A stretch of 64,000 bases of DNA. It comes from Marinobacter sediminum. Its GTDB lineage: Bacteria > Pseudomonadota > Gammaproteobacteria > Pseudomonadales > Oleiphilaceae. Under the pieces are notes generated by a model, which worked only from the letters and a program-made list of their open reading frames with translations, was not told the DNA's origin and searched no databases. The translations under genes were made by a program, and so were the position numbers. Every line of letters starts with the position of its first letter. Within the stretch, counting starts at the first letter, position 1. Below are positions 36,404 to 45,673 of the stretch, piece after piece. The DNA is taken from positions 806,001 to 870,000 of the forward strand of contig NZ_JAEMQH010000001.1 of assembly GCF_016820575.1 (NCBI RefSeq), given 5' to 3'.

Positions 36404-36949
36404 CTACCACTGTGCGACGTCGAGAAAGCGTTCGTCGTCGAGCAGATCAACGGCCGAAAAGACTTTCCAGACTTCTTCGTTACGCTCGTAGCCGCCTGTT
36501 ACAAACGGACGAACGTTTTCAGGCACACCTTTCGGTGCGTCCTTGAAACTGTCAGATGCGAAGTACTGCATGCCCAACACGCTGTCGACCACCAGCCCGC
36601 TGAAGATGTCTCCTTCCTCGACAACCAGAACCCGACGTTCGCGCAGGCTGCGCGAGGAGCGGGGGATGTCGAAGAAACTGGCAAGATCTACCAGGGGAAG
36701 AAGGCGGCCACGGACGTTGGCGGCACCCAGAAGAAATGGGCGAACGCCAGGGATATGGGTGAACCTCGGAACATGGAGGATTTCAGTGACTTCGCCCATG
36801 GGAGCCACATAGCGCTCACCGGCAAGAATAAAGCCGATGCCGTTCCACAGCTCAACGGCTTCCTGTTGCTCCGGCAAGCCGGCCGCCATGGACCGGCTGC
36901 GCTGGGCGATATCCGTCAGAACGGCAAAGGGGGCGGTCTGGGCGGACAT
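36404..36949 (-). CDS. pilI: CheW-like adaptor PilI
   Basis: Couples PilJ to the ChpA kinase. The 181-residue single CheW domain shows GFILAGERYVAPMGEVTEIL, GAANVRGRLLPLVDLASFF and VVEEGDIFSGLVVDSVLGMQ in order. The GGAGTAAGC site fixes the ATG. It lies 20 bases after pilH, and 91 bases separate it from pilJ. Confidence 0.93.
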   Translation of the reverse strand: MSAQTAPFAVLTDIAQRSRSMAAGLPEQQEAVELWNGIGFILAGERYVAPMGEVTEILHVPRFTHIPGVRPFLLGAANVRGRLLPLVDLASFFDIPRSSRSLRERRVLVVEEGDIFSGLVVDSVLGMQYFASDSFKDAPKGVPENVRPFVTGGYERNEEVWKVFSAVDLLDDERFLDVAQW

Positions 36950-36969
36950 GCTTACTCCACGGTTGGGGA

Positions 36970-37332
36970 TCAGGCAATCAGACTGTTGATTGTTTTGATC
37001 AGATCGTCTTCGTTAACCGGCTTGACCAGATAACCTTTGGCGCCCTGACGGGTACCCCAGACACGGTCCGTCTCCTGATCCTTGGTGGTCACGATAATCA
37101 CTGGGATGGAGGCGGTTTCTGGAGCGCGGGTCAGCTGGCGGGTAGCCTGAAAGCCATTCAGGCCGGGCATGACAACGTCCATCAGCACCAGATCAGGCAT
37201 TTCTGCGCGAGCTTTGGCAACACCGTCTGCGCCGTTGTCGGCGGTCAGAACGTCGTGCTGGTGCTTTTCCAGGATGGAAGAAATCTTCTTCACCTCGGTG
37301 GGGGAGTCGTCAACAATGAGAATGCGAGCCAT
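36970..37332 (-). CDS. pilH: Response regulator PilH
   Basis: A 120-residue stand-alone receiver. The acidic pocket ILIVDDSPTE, phospho-Asp in LVLMDVVMPGLNG, the Thr in VIIVTTKDQ and the switch Lys in GYLVKPV are present. In Pseudomonas, PilH promotes pilus retraction or acts as a phosphate sink for PilG. It lies 32 bases downstream of pilG. Confidence 0.93.
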   Translation of the reverse strand: MARILIVDDSPTEVKKISSILEKHQHDVLTADNGADGVAKARAEMPDLVLMDVVMPGLNGFQATRQLTRAPETASIPVIIVTTKDQETDRVWGTRQGAKGYLVKPVNEDDLIKTINSLIA

Positions 37333-37364
37333 GGGTTCCTCGATGGTTCTGGGTTTCAGCAGGT

Positions 37365-37757
37365 TTACTGTGCCGCCTGGGGGATATATTGGCGGATAGT
37401 ATTAAGCAGCTCGTCCTTGCTGAACGGTTTGGTCAGGTATTGGTCAGAGCCGACGATGCGGCCCTTCGCCTTGTCGAACAGGCCGTCCTTGCTGGAGAGC
37501 ATAATAACCGGCGTCTTTTTAAAGGAGGAATTGTTCTTGATGAGTGCGCAGGTCTGGTAGCCATCCAGTCGCGGCATCATGATATCGACAAAAATGATGT
37601 CCGGCTGGGAATCGGCAATCTTGGCCAGAGCGTCAAAGCCGTCAGTTGCGGTGATGACCTCACAGCCGACTTTTTTCAGAAGGGTTTCCGCGGTGCGACG
37701 AATGGTTTTGCTGTCGTCGATCACCATGATCTTCAAATTCTCGAAGTTGTCATCCAT
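37365..37757 (-). CDS. pilG: Response regulator PilG
   Basis: A 130-residue stand-alone receiver that promotes pilus extension and adenylate cyclase activation in Pseudomonas. It has IMVIDDSKTIRRTAE, phospho-Asp in IIFVDIMMPRLDG, the Ser in VIMLSSKDG and the Lys in YLTKPF. It is the first gene of the cluster; the promoter should lie in the 294-base gap up to gshB, which is AT-rich near 37790-37890. I see no clear consensus promoter there. Confidence 0.93.
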   Translation of the reverse strand: MDDNFENLKIMVIDDSKTIRRTAETLLKKVGCEVITATDGFDALAKIADSQPDIIFVDIMMPRLDGYQTCALIKNNSSFKKTPVIMLSSKDGLFDKAKGRIVGSDQYLTKPFSKDELLNTIRQYIPQAAQ

Positions 37758-38051
37758 TGTCCAACTGCCTTGCGCTCAGCGACTGTCATTATTTTACAAC
37801 GGGTTTTAGCACAAACCTTACGGCTGTTCTATAAACCCCGCATATTTATAGAGTATCAATGGCTGGATAAAAAGTATTACTTTGTGACCAAATGTACTTC
37901 CGCCTGCAACGTCACGTAATCGGCTGAGGATTTCTGCGGATGCATTCGTGGCTCGGGTACAATACCATTCGATGTCTCAGCATAGCACTTATTGCCCGGT
38001 CCACTCTGCTGACCGGTTCGTGTTTTCAACCCTTGGATTTCAAGAGGCACT

Positions 38052-39014
38052 ATGACAGTCCGACTCGGGATCGTGATGGATCCAATAGAGGATATCCATT
38101 TCAAGAAAGACAGTTCACTGGCGATGTTGCTGGCGGCGCAAAAGCGCGGCTGGGAAATCGAATACATGGAACTGCCTGACATGTACCTGGATGGTGGCAG
38201 GGCCATGGCCCACACCCGGGATCTGACTGTGCACAACGATCCCGAAAACTGGTACAGCTTTGGCCCCAGCCAGGATCGTGCCCTGGGGGACCTGGACGTC
38301 ATCCTGATGCGCAAGGACCCGCCGGTGGATCGTGAGTTCCTGATGGCGACCTACATTCTTGAGTCGGCGGAACAGCAAGGTGCCCTGGTGGTAAACCCGG
38401 CGGCAACCCTGCGGGATTGCAATGAGAAGTTGTTTGCCACCCAGTTCGAGGATCTGACCCCACCGCTGCTGGTGAGCCGGTCAGCGACCCGGTTCAAGGA
38501 ATTCTACGCCCGCCACGGCGATGTCATCATGAAGCCGGTCGACGGCATGGGTGGTCACTCGATTTTCCGGATTCGGGAAAACGATTTTAACCTGGGCGTT
38601 ATCATTGAAACGCTGACCAATTACGGTGAGCACCAGGCCATGGCCCAGAAGTACATTCCGGAGATCACCGACGGCGACAAGCGCATTCTGATGATTGAGG
38701 GCGAGCCAGTACCTTACGCCCTTGCACGTATTCCGTCGCAAGGCGAGAATCGTGGCAATCTGGCCGCAGGTGGCCGAGGGGAAGGTCGCGAATTGACGGC
38801 GCGGGACCGCGAGATCTGCGACCGTGTTGCCCCGATCATCAAGGAAAAAGGCCTGATGTTTGTCGGACTTGATGTCATCGGCGATTACCTCACCGAAATC
38901 AATGTAACCAGTCCCACCTGTATCCGTGAGCTCGACACGGCGTTCGGCATCGATATCGCCGGCCTGTTGATGGAAGCGGTTGCCAAGCGTCTGGAGGCGC
39001 GTAAGCGGGCGTAA
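38052..39014 (+). CDS. gshB: Glutathione synthetase
   Basis: ATP-dependent ligase joining gamma-glutamylcysteine and glycine. The 320-residue protein begins VRLGIVMDPIEDIHFKKDSS, typical of GshB. It has the ATP-grasp elements VIMKPVDGMGGHSIFRI, the Gly-rich loop RGNLAAGGRGEGREL and the metal site FVGLDVIGDYLTEINVTSPT. Length matches the family. It is divergent from pilG; the same order next to pilG occurs in Pseudomonas. Confidence 0.95.
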   Translation: MTVRLGIVMDPIEDIHFKKDSSLAMLLAAQKRGWEIEYMELPDMYLDGGRAMAHTRDLTVHNDPENWYSFGPSQDRALGDLDVILMRKDPPVDREFLMATYILESAEQQGALVVNPAATLRDCNEKLFATQFEDLTPPLLVSRSATRFKEFYARHGDVIMKPVDGMGGHSIFRIRENDFNLGVIIETLTNYGEHQAMAQKYIPEITDGDKRILMIEGEPVPYALARIPSQGENRGNLAAGGRGEGRELTARDREICDRVAPIIKEKGLMFVGLDVIGDYLTEINVTSPTCIRELDTAFGIDIAGLLMEAVAKRLEARKRA

Positions 39015-39052
39015 TACCTGGCCCGGGGCTAACGATTTAACCAGGATCTGGA

Positions 39053-39919
39053 ATGGCAGTTCAGGTAAGCGACTTCGACCGGTTTTCCTTTACCCTTTTT
39101 ATGGCGCTCGCGGTGCACGCCATGATTGTGCTGGGGATTACCTTTGCCCCGGAGCCGCCCCGGTCTTCGGCACAGACCATGGAAATCACCCTGTCCCAGT
39201 TCGAGGACGAACAGGCACCGGAAGAAGCCGATTTCCTGGCTCAGACCAATCAGCAGGGTAGTGGCAGTGAGGAACAGGCCGAAGAAATGACCACGCCGAA
39301 TCCGGCCCAGGTCAGCCAGCCGGAAGAGGCCCAGGTGCAACCGGAGCCGCCTTCGAAGACTGAGCCGCAGCCCGTTCAGGAAAAGCAGGTGTTGCAAACT
39401 GAAGCCCAGTCCAGTCGCAAGGTTGAGCAACCGAAGGAACGCACCAAACCGGTTGAGGAGCCGGTTCCGGTTCGCGAGAAGAAGAGCCTGATGGAGCGAA
39501 GCCTGGAAATCGCCAGCCTGGAAGCACGGCTCGATGCCCAGCAACAGGCCTACGCACGCAAGCCGCGAGTGATGCGGGTGACGGCCGCCTCGACCCTGAA
39601 ATCGACCAACGCCTGGTACGTGCAGAATTGGATCAGCAAGGTCACCCGGGTTGGCAACATCAATTACCCCACCGAAGCACGACGCGCTGGAATTTACGGC
39701 ACACTTCGAATGCTGGTTTCCCTCCGTAAAGATGGCACAATCAAGGAAGTGGCGGTGCTTCAGTCCTCCGGCAGTACGGTGCTGGATGACGCCGCCATCC
39801 GAATCGTCAGAATGGCAGCGCCGTTTGCGCCATTCCCGGACTCCATGGGCGAGAAGGTGGACGAATTGGAAATCATACGAACCTGGTCTTTCCAGCGGCG
39901 GGGGCTGACTTCAGGATGA
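39053..39919 (+). CDS. TonB-family energy transducer
   Basis: A 288-residue protein with one N-terminal membrane helix (FTLFMALAVHAMIVLGITF), a long Glu/Pro/Gln-rich periplasmic linker (about 40-165) and a TonB C-terminal domain (about 190-285). The domain contains INYPTEARRAGIYGTLRMLVSL and VLDDAAIRIVRMAAPFAPFP. No ExbB or ExbD is adjacent, as for the gshB-linked TonB homologue of Pseudomonas. It may serve envelope or pilus-related functions rather than iron uptake. It ends 4 bases inside the algH start. Confidence 0.88.
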   Translation: MAVQVSDFDRFSFTLFMALAVHAMIVLGITFAPEPPRSSAQTMEITLSQFEDEQAPEEADFLAQTNQQGSGSEEQAEEMTTPNPAQVSQPEEAQVQPEPPSKTEPQPVQEKQVLQTEAQSSRKVEQPKERTKPVEEPVPVREKKSLMERSLEIASLEARLDAQQQAYARKPRVMRVTAASTLKSTNAWYVQNWISKVTRVGNINYPTEARRAGIYGTLRMLVSLRKDGTIKEVAVLQSSGSTVLDDAAIRIVRMAAPFAPFPDSMGEKVDELEIIRTWSFQRRGLTSG

Positions 39920-40482
39920 CAGCATCAAAGCATTCTCCCAATAGCCTGAGGCACCACTTCCTGGTGGCGTCGCCTTATCTTGCGGACCCACGTTTCCACG
40001 GCGCGGTGATCTACCTGTGCGAGCATTCCGACGACGGCGCGCTTGGCCTGATGATCAACCAGCCCCTGGACATCCACTTGGGTGAAATCCTGGAGCAACT
40101 GGATATGCACGGCGGCGAGCTTGACCTTCCGGTCTACAGTGGCGGTCCGGTAGAGCCTGAGCGGGGCTTTGTCCTGCACCCGCCGGGAACCAGCTGGCAG
40201 AATACCGCCGAGGTGACCGACGACGTTCTGTTGACCACGTCCCGGGATATTCTGGCCGGCATCGGTCAGAACCAGGGGCCGGAGGAATTCCTGGTTGCTC
40301 TGGGCTATGCCGGCTGGAGTGAAGGTCAGCTTGAACAGGAGCTGGGCAGCAACTCCTGGCTGACCTGTCCCGCCTCTACCGACATTATTTTCCGCACCCC
40401 CTGGGAAGATCGCTACAAGGCGGTGTTGAAACTAATCGGTATCGATCTGAACCAGCTCAGTGAGTCCATTGGCCATGCCTGA
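39916..40482 (+). CDS. YqgE/AlgH family protein
   Basis: A 188-residue protein of the UPF0301 (YqgE/AlgH) family. HHFLVASPYLADPRF, ALGLMINQPLDIHLGEIL, YSGGPVEPERGFVLH and FLVALGYAGWSEGQLEQEL are the usual blocks. It was linked to alginate regulation in Pseudomonas, but the biochemical function is unknown. The ATG overlaps the TonB stop as ATGA, and the ruvX start lies inside its last codons. The order gshB-tonB-algH-ruvX-pyrR-pyrB-pyrC is conserved in pseudomonads. Confidence 0.92.
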   Translation: MTASKHSPNSLRHHFLVASPYLADPRFHGAVIYLCEHSDDGALGLMINQPLDIHLGEILEQLDMHGGELDLPVYSGGPVEPERGFVLHPPGTSWQNTAEVTDDVLLTTSRDILAGIGQNQGPEEFLVALGYAGWSEGQLEQELGSNSWLTCPASTDIIFRTPWEDRYKAVLKLIGIDLNQLSESIGHA

Positions 40483-40918
40483 ACCGGGCAACCGCCGAGT
40501 GCTGGCCTTCGATTACGGCACCCGCCGCATCGGGGTGGCCTCGGGCCAGGAAATGCTGGGCACCGGTCAGCCGGTGGCAATGATTCCGGCCCGGGATGGC
40601 ATTCCCGATTGGTCCAGAGTAGAAGCATTACTGCAGGAATGGCAGCCGGACCTGGTGGTGGTCGGGTTGCCGCTGAACATGGACGATACCGAGAACGAGA
40701 TGTGTGCCCGGGCCCGGAAGTTCGGCAACCGACTCCACGGCCGCTACCATGTGGCGGTCGAGATGGTGGATGAGCGCCTGACCAGTTTCGAAGCCAAGGG
40801 TGAGGTGATGGCCGCCGGGGGGAGTCGCGATTTCGGCCGCCACGGCGTTGATGACCGGGCCGCCGTACTGATTCTGGAAACCTGGTTTGGCCTTCAGCGT
40901 GACCGGGTTGACCACTGA
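40475..40918 (+). CDS. ruvX: Putative Holliday-junction resolvase / pre-16S rRNA nuclease YqgF
   Basis: A 147-residue RNase H-fold nuclease, named RuvX or YqgF, needed for maturation of the 5' end of 16S rRNA in Escherichia coli. The first acidic strand is VLAFDYGTRRIGVA, the second VVVGLPLNMDDTE and the third VDERLTSFEA, followed by DDRAAVLILETW. The ATG at 40475 overlaps the algH stop by 8 bases; a GTG at 40460 in frame is an alternative. It is followed by pyrR after 32 bases. Confidence 0.91.
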   Translation: MPEPGNRRVLAFDYGTRRIGVASGQEMLGTGQPVAMIPARDGIPDWSRVEALLQEWQPDLVVVGLPLNMDDTENEMCARARKFGNRLHGRYHVAVEMVDERLTSFEAKGEVMAAGGSRDFGRHGVDDRAAVLILETWFGLQRDRVDH

Positions 40919-40950
40919 CCGATCAAGGCCTCTACAACAGCGAGGAAGTA

Positions 40951-41460
40951 ATGACCGCACTGCTTGATATCGACCAGTTGCTGAATGAGCTGGAAACCGG
41001 CCTGCGCCAGGTTTTGGCAGACCGGGGCGTAGACCAGCCGGCATTGATAGGCATCCGGACCGGTGGTGTCTGGCTCGCCGATGTACTCAGCAAGCGCCTG
41101 GGCCTCGATGAGCCCTTCGGTGAGCTGGATATTTCCTTCTACCGAGATGATTTCAGCCGTATTGGCCTGAACCCGAGGGTAAAGCCTTCGAGCCTGCCGT
41201 TCGATACCGAAGGTCGTGACGTGATTCTGATCGACGACGTGATCATGAGTGGCCGGACCATCCGAGCTGCCATGAATGAGATCTTCGACTATGGTCGTCC
41301 AGCCAGTATCATTCTGGCCACTCTGATTGATCTGGGCGCCCGGGAACTGCCGGTGCAGCCTGACGTTGTTGGCCGGACCCTGGCCCTGGAAGCGCACCAG
41401 CGGGTGAAGCTGCGAGGTCCCGATCCCTTACACATTGAGCTGCAGGAAGCCGGACATTGA
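40951..41460 (+). CDS. pyrR: PyrR-type pyrimidine regulator / uracil phosphoribosyltransferase
   Basis: A 169-residue phosphoribosyltransferase-fold protein of the PyrR family. The PRPP loop VILIDDVIMSGRTIRAA is intact, and GIRTGGVWLADVLSKRL and ISFYRDDFSR match PyrR. In Gram-positive bacteria PyrR binds pyr mRNA for attenuation. In pseudomonads a PyrR precedes pyrB and its regulatory role is less clear. A hairpin with a T-run at its very end could affect read-through into pyrB. Confidence 0.92.
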   Translation: MTALLDIDQLLNELETGLRQVLADRGVDQPALIGIRTGGVWLADVLSKRLGLDEPFGELDISFYRDDFSRIGLNPRVKPSSLPFDTEGRDVILIDDVIMSGRTIRAAMNEIFDYGRPASIILATLIDLGARELPVQPDVVGRTLALEAHQRVKLRGPDPLHIELQEAGH

Positions 41461-41473
41461 TTCGGCTTTTTTT
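41447..41473 (+). terminator. Terminator-like hairpin at the pyrR-pyrB junction
   Basis: A 6-base-pair stem, AAGCCG with CGGCTT (41447-41452 and 41463-41468), has a 10-base loop that spans the pyrR stop codon. The T-run reaches 41473. It is short but well placed to limit transcription into pyrB, so it could be an attenuator. Confidence 0.5.
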
Positions 41474-41519
41474 GGCCATACGCTAACGACAAGAAACCCG
41501 AACCGCATACAGGCGACTC

Positions 41520-42533
41520 ATGACCGCAAACGATCCTTCCCCGCACCACTTGCAGCTGACCCGGGATGGTCAGTTGCGCCATTTCCTGACCCTCGATGGT
41601 CTAAGCCGTGATCTGTTGACCGACATTCTGGATACCGCTGATTCCTTCATCGAAGTGGGGGAGCGCACCATCAAGAAAGTTCCGCTGCTGCGGGGACGCA
41701 CGGTGGTAAACCTGTTCTTTGAATCCAGCACCCGCACCCGGAGTACCTTCGAATTGGCGGCGAAGCGACTGTCCGCCGACGTGCTCAATCTGGATATCAG
41801 CACCTCTGCCACCTCCAAGGGCGAATCCCTGTCCGATACCTTGCTGAATCTCGAGGCAATGGCCAGCGACATGTTTGTCGTGCGTCATTCCCAGAGTGGT
41901 GCGCCACACTTTATCGCCGAGAGCGTCACGCCCGGGGTGGCCATTATCAATGCCGGCGATGGCCGTCATGCCCACCCGACCCAGGCAATGCTGGACATGC
42001 TCACCATTCGCCAGCACAAGGGCGGATTTGAGGGATTGAAAGTCGCCATTGTCGGAGACGTCCTGCACTCACGGGTGGCGCGCTCGCAGATCCGGGCCCT
42101 CAATGTGCTCGGTGTCGCCGAGGTGCGGGTAATTGCGCCGGGCACGTTGTTGCCCAAAGATGTCGAAAGTCTGGGCTGTACCGTGCACTACGACATGGCC
42201 GAGGGCATGAAAGATCTGGATGTGGTGATCATGCTTCGGCTCCAGAACGAGCGAATGGAAGGTGCCCTGTTGCCCAGTGAGCGGGAGTTCTATCGGCTGT
42301 ACGGACTGAACCGGGATAAGCTGGCGCTGGCGCATCCGGACTGCATTGTGATGCATCCGGGCCCGATCAACCGTGGGGTGGAAATTGAATCGGCGGTGGC
42401 CGATGGGCCGCAGTCGGTAATCCTGAATCAGGTGACCAACGGCATCGCGATCCGCATGGCGGTGATGTCCATGGCCATGGGCGGGCAGCTTGCCGAACGC
42501 CAGCGCACGCAGACTCAGGGAGGACAGGTATGA
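41520..42533 (+). CDS. pyrB: Aspartate carbamoyltransferase catalytic chain
   Basis: Joins carbamoyl phosphate and aspartate, the committed step of pyrimidine synthesis. The 337-residue protein has the carbamoyl-phosphate site [19 protein letters not shown] and the partner loop [33 protein letters not shown] and [14 protein letters not shown] complete the active site. It is followed by an inactive dihydroorotase that overlaps it by 4 bases. In Pseudomonas the two form a dodecamer in which PyrC' is structural. Confidence 0.95.
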   Translation: MTANDPSPHHLQLTRDGQLRHFLTLDGLSRDLLTDILDTADSFIEVGERTIKKVPLLRGRTVVNLFFESSTRTRSTFELAAKRLSADVLNLDISTSATSKGESLSDTLLNLEAMASDMFVVRHSQSGAPHFIAESVTPGVAIINAGDGRHAHPTQAMLDMLTIRQHKGGFEGLKVAIVGDVLHSRVARSQIRALNVLGVAEVRVIAPGTLLPKDVESLGCTVHYDMAEGMKDLDVVIMLRLQNERMEGALLPSEREFYRLYGLNRDKLALAHPDCIVMHPGPINRGVEIESAVADGPQSVILNQVTNGIAIRMAVMSMAMGGQLAERQRTQTQGGQV

Positions 42534-43837
42534 GTCGTTCAGTTCGAGATGGCGGCGCAAGCCTGAAGATTGTTGGCGGGCGCCTGCTGGATAGCCAGGG
42601 TACGGACGCCGAGAACACCGCTCTGCTCATTAAGGACGGCCACATTGTGGCCATGGGCGAGGCGGCAGCACGGGCCGGTGCCGACGAAACCGTGAATGCC
42701 GAAGGCTGTGTCATCAGTCCAGGCTTTGTTGACCTGCACTGCAACCTGAGGGAGCCGGGCAACGGCCAGAAAGGTAATATCGAGTCGGAAACCCGGGCGG
42801 CCGCCCACGGTGGCTTCACCACGGTGTGCGCCTCGCCGGAAACATCGCCGGTCAATGACTCGGGTGCGGTGACCAACCTGATCCGGGATCTGGCCAGTAA
42901 CCGGGCCTCCGTTCACGTTCTGCCGGTGGGTGCCATCACCCGGGGTCTGGAAGGCGAACTGCTCAGTGATATGGCGGGCCTGGCCGCTGCCGGCTGTGTC
43001 GCGGTGGGTAATGGCGGCCGGGGTGTGCGTAATGCCCGGGTTCTGCGCCGGTGTATGGCCTACGCCCAGACCTTTGGCCTGACCGTTATGTTCAGGCCGG
43101 AAAATCAGGCCCTGGCGGCGGATGGCTATGCCCACGATGGCCTAGTGACGTCCCGTTTAGGGCTACTCGGCATCCCCGAAGTGGCGGAAACCACGGCGGT
43201 GATGGAGATGATCCTGCTGGCCGAAGAAACCGGGGCGCGGCTGCACCTGAGCCAACTGTCCTGTGCCCGCAGCGTCGAAATGCTTGCCGAGGCGCGCCGC
43301 CGCGGTATTGCGGTGACCGCCGACGTGGCTATTCATCAATTGCTGTTCACTGAAGACGCCTTGGCCGGCTTCGACAGCCGTTTCCATGTCAGGCCGCCGC
43401 TGCGCAGTGAACGCGATCGGAAGGCGCTGCTTGCCGGTGTCCGGGACGGCGTCATCGATGCCATCGTCAGTCAGCATCAACCCCACGATACAGCGGCCAA
43501 ACAGGCGCCCCTGGCGGCCACCGAACCGGGTCTGTCCAACATTGAGAGTGTTCTCTCCCTGGGTCTTGAGCTGGTGGAACTGAATGAGCTGGGTCTGCCG
43601 GAGCTGATGCGGGCGCTGACCTCGGGGCCGGCTTCGGTTCTTGGACGCAACGCCCGATTGGCTGAAGGTGAAGTGGCCGACCTGTGCGTGTTCGACCCAG
43701 AGCACTACTGGACACCGGCCGACGATACCCTGGTCTCGGTGGGCCGCCATGCGCCGGTCACCGGTCGCGAAGTGCCGGGTGTGGTTCGCCTGACTCTGGC
43801 CGCAGGTAAGGTCGCCTGGCAACATCCGGCGACCTGA
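42530..43837 (+). CDS. pyrC': Non-catalytic dihydroorotase-like subunit (PyrC')
   Basis: A 435-residue class I dihydroorotase homologue that is probably inactive. The first zinc motif is [10 protein letters not shown]: His70 is kept, but the second His is Asn72. The later ligand sites read LHLSQLS and IHQLLF instead of paired His residues, and the catalytic Asp segment is IVSQHQPHD, with Gln for Asp. The ATGA overlap with pyrB fits the known pyrB-pyrC' pair of Pseudomonas, where it stabilises the transcarbamoylase. The working dihydroorotase must be elsewhere. Confidence 0.9.
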   Translation: MSRSVRDGGASLKIVGGRLLDSQGTDAENTALLIKDGHIVAMGEAAARAGADETVNAEGCVISPGFVDLHCNLREPGNGQKGNIESETRAAAHGGFTTVCASPETSPVNDSGAVTNLIRDLASNRASVHVLPVGAITRGLEGELLSDMAGLAAAGCVAVGNGGRGVRNARVLRRCMAYAQTFGLTVMFRPENQALAADGYAHDGLVTSRLGLLGIPEVAETTAVMEMILLAEETGARLHLSQLSCARSVEMLAEARRRGIAVTADVAIHQLLFTEDALAGFDSRFHVRPPLRSERDRKALLAGVRDGVIDAIVSQHQPHDTAAKQAPLAATEPGLSNIESVLSLGLELVELNELGLPELMRALTSGPASVLGRNARLAEGEVADLCVFDPEHYWTPADDTLVSVGRHAPVTGREVPGVVRLTLAAGKVAWQHPAT

Positions 43838-44047
43838 ACACGGAATCGGATCAAAATGCGGCAGAGGTAGTGATACCTCTGTCGACACCATCACAGAATC
43901 TCCTGTTGTTCCTGAAAAGCCCTTGATGACAGCCACCGGTGCCAACGTATCCTTACCGGGGCCGGCTACTGTCAGCCAAGGAAAGCGGGCCAGTTGGTAC
44001 ACCTGGACGTACCGACGCCCGACAATAAAAACATCAGGAGTGCTCCC

Positions 44048-45067
44048 GTGACATCAGCAACCTTCCCGCATCGGGTGGCCATGGCTGCCGCCCTGTGTGT
44101 CAGTCTTTTTTTTCCTTCCCTGAGCCATGGCCAGGGTGAAATGCTGGAGCGCAGCTTTTGCGTATTCGATCCGGTAGGTGCCAATGGCCCCCTGTTCGCC
44201 ATCACCAAGACCTTCCAGCCGGTGGCCCTGAAGCAGGGCATCAAACTGAATCTTCGGGCCTATACCGATGAAAAGGTGGCCGCCGAGGACTTCAAGGCGG
44301 GCCAGTGCGATGCTGTGTTGCTCACTGGCACCCGGGCCCGGGAGTTCAACAAGTTCACCGGCAGCCTGGAAGCGATGGGAGCCGTTCCCGGCGAGCAGGA
44401 GATGCGCCTTCTGTATAACACCCTCAGTCAGGCCAAGGCTCGACCCTTCCTGATTGACGGCCTCTATGAAGTCGCCGGTGTGTTCCCGGGTGGGGCGATT
44501 TACCTGCATACCCGTGACCGCGGTATCGATTCCGTGGAGAAGCTCCAGGGCAAGCGCATAGCGACCCTGGATTATGACCAGGCGTCCGTGCGCATGGTCC
44601 GGCACGTTGGTGCCTCGGTGGTGGGCTCTAACTCGGCCAATTTTGCCGGCAAGTTCAACAATGGCAGTGTCGACCTCGCCTACGCCCCGGCGGTTGCCTA
44701 CACCCCACTTGAGCTCTACAAGGGCGTTGAGCCCAACGGTGCCGTAGTAAAGTACGCGATTGGCTACATGAACTTTCAGGTGATTATCCACCGTGACCGA
44801 TTTACGGATGAGGCGGTCCAGATGGTGCGTAATCAATCGATTAAACGCATTGATGAGGCGTACGACATCATCGCCCAGGCCGAAGCGGAGATTCCCGAGA
44901 CGGTGTGGATGAACCTGCCGCAGGAAGACACCGCCGAGTACGACAAGATGCTGCGCAAAGTGCGGCTGTCGCTGCTGGATGATGGGGTTTTTGACGAACG
45001 GGCCATCAAGTTGATGAAGGCGATTCGGTGTCGGGTGGACGCAACCCGCGCAGAATGTGCTTCCTGA
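44048..45067 (+). CDS. Putative periplasmic solute-binding protein of a TRAP-like system
   Basis: A 339-residue exported protein. The GTG at 44048 has an AGGAG site and gives a proper signal peptide (VAMAAALCVSLFFPSLSHGQG). The mature part resembles a bilobed periplasmic binding protein: an N-terminal Cys-containing strand FCVFDPVGANGPLF, then QGIKLNLRAYTDEKVAAEDFKAGQCDAVLLTG and LQGKRIATLDYD. It seems to match a putative solute-binding family sometimes labelled DUF6091; that name is from memory. A TRAP-type permease gene lies 1.7 kb downstream, so it may be the receptor of that transporter. Substrate unknown. Confidence 0.75.
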   Translation: MTSATFPHRVAMAAALCVSLFFPSLSHGQGEMLERSFCVFDPVGANGPLFAITKTFQPVALKQGIKLNLRAYTDEKVAAEDFKAGQCDAVLLTGTRAREFNKFTGSLEAMGAVPGEQEMRLLYNTLSQAKARPFLIDGLYEVAGVFPGGAIYLHTRDRGIDSVEKLQGKRIATLDYDQASVRMVRHVGASVVGSNSANFAGKFNNGSVDLAYAPAVAYTPLELYKGVEPNGAVVKYAIGYMNFQVIIHRDRFTDEAVQMVRNQSIKRIDEAYDIIAQAEAEIPETVWMNLPQEDTAEYDKMLRKVRLSLLDDGVFDERAIKLMKAIRCRVDATRAECAS

Positions 45068-45086
45068 GGGTGATTTGAGAGGTAAA

Positions 45087-45108
45087 GGGGCCTGCCTGCG
45101 CAGGCCCC
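45087..45108 (-). terminator. Bidirectional hairpin between the binding protein and HU genes
   Basis: A perfect 9-base-pair stem, GGGGCCTGC with GCAGGCCCC and a 4-base loop, lies between the convergent genes. On the minus strand a short T-run (CCCCTTTACC) follows, so it better suits HU. Confidence 0.6.
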
Positions 45109-45115
45109 GTCTTAG

Positions 45116-45388
45116 TCAGCTGATTTTTTCCTTAAGTCCCTTGCCGGCCTTGAAGCCAACAGTTTTGCTGGCCGGGATGCGAATGCTGGCTCCGGTTTGC
45201 GGGTTCCTGCCATCCCGCGCTTCCCGGGAGCGAATATTGAAGGTACCAAAACCGATCAGGGTGACGTCTTCACCCCTCGCAGCGGCCGCAGAGACCTGAT
45301 CGGTGAACGCGGTAATCACCTCGCTGGCCTTGTCGCGGGTTAGGCCGGTTTGATCAGCGATAGCAGCAGCTAGTTCGGGTTTGCGCAT
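45116..45388 (-). CDS. HU-family DNA-binding protein
   Basis: A 90-residue HU/IHF-fold nucleoid protein. The helical body MRKPELAAAIADQTGLTRDKASEVI is followed by the beta-arm region VTLIGFGTFNIRSREARDGRNPQTGASIRI and the C-terminal helix SKTVGFKAGKGLKEKI. The arm Pro (NPQTG) is present and suggests DNA bending. It is of HU rather than IHF type. A strong AAGGAG site lies before the ATG. It sits on the opposite strand between two genes that otherwise look like parts of one transport system. Confidence 0.93.
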   Translation of the reverse strand: MRKPELAAAIADQTGLTRDKASEVITAFTDQVSAAAARGEDVTLIGFGTFNIRSREARDGRNPQTGASIRIPASKTVGFKAGKGLKEKIS

Positions 45389-45673
45389 CGGATACTCCTT
45401 TTTTTATTTCTGTTTTGGTCTGGGTGCTGGCTACAGGCGCGATGGCCCGCAGTTGGTCTCATCTATAGTGGGTTGGCGTTCAATGTGCAAATTCCGGCAC
45501 CGGGATTTACCGCGGTGTTTGGCGTCATTTGCGGCGTCGGTCTCATAAAAACAGGATCTTGTGAGCCATAATGCGGCCTTGGTTACAGTCTGTAACACGG
45601 TGGGTTGGGTCGGATCGGCGGCATCATGCCCACGCAAAACGCTGAGAATAAAAACGCCTAAGGTAGACCTACG

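Noticed and set aside
37877..38314. 145-residue minus-strand frame over the gshB start
   Set aside because: It is antisense to gshB, with no conserved motif; the gshB N terminus is typical for its family.
41570..42560. Minus-strand frames over pyrB
   Set aside because: They are shadows of a well-conserved aspartate carbamoyltransferase gene.
43862..43881. Hairpin CAGAGGTA/TACCTCTG after pyrC'
   Set aside because: A perfect 8-base-pair stem with a four-base loop, but no T-run follows, so I do not call it a terminator.
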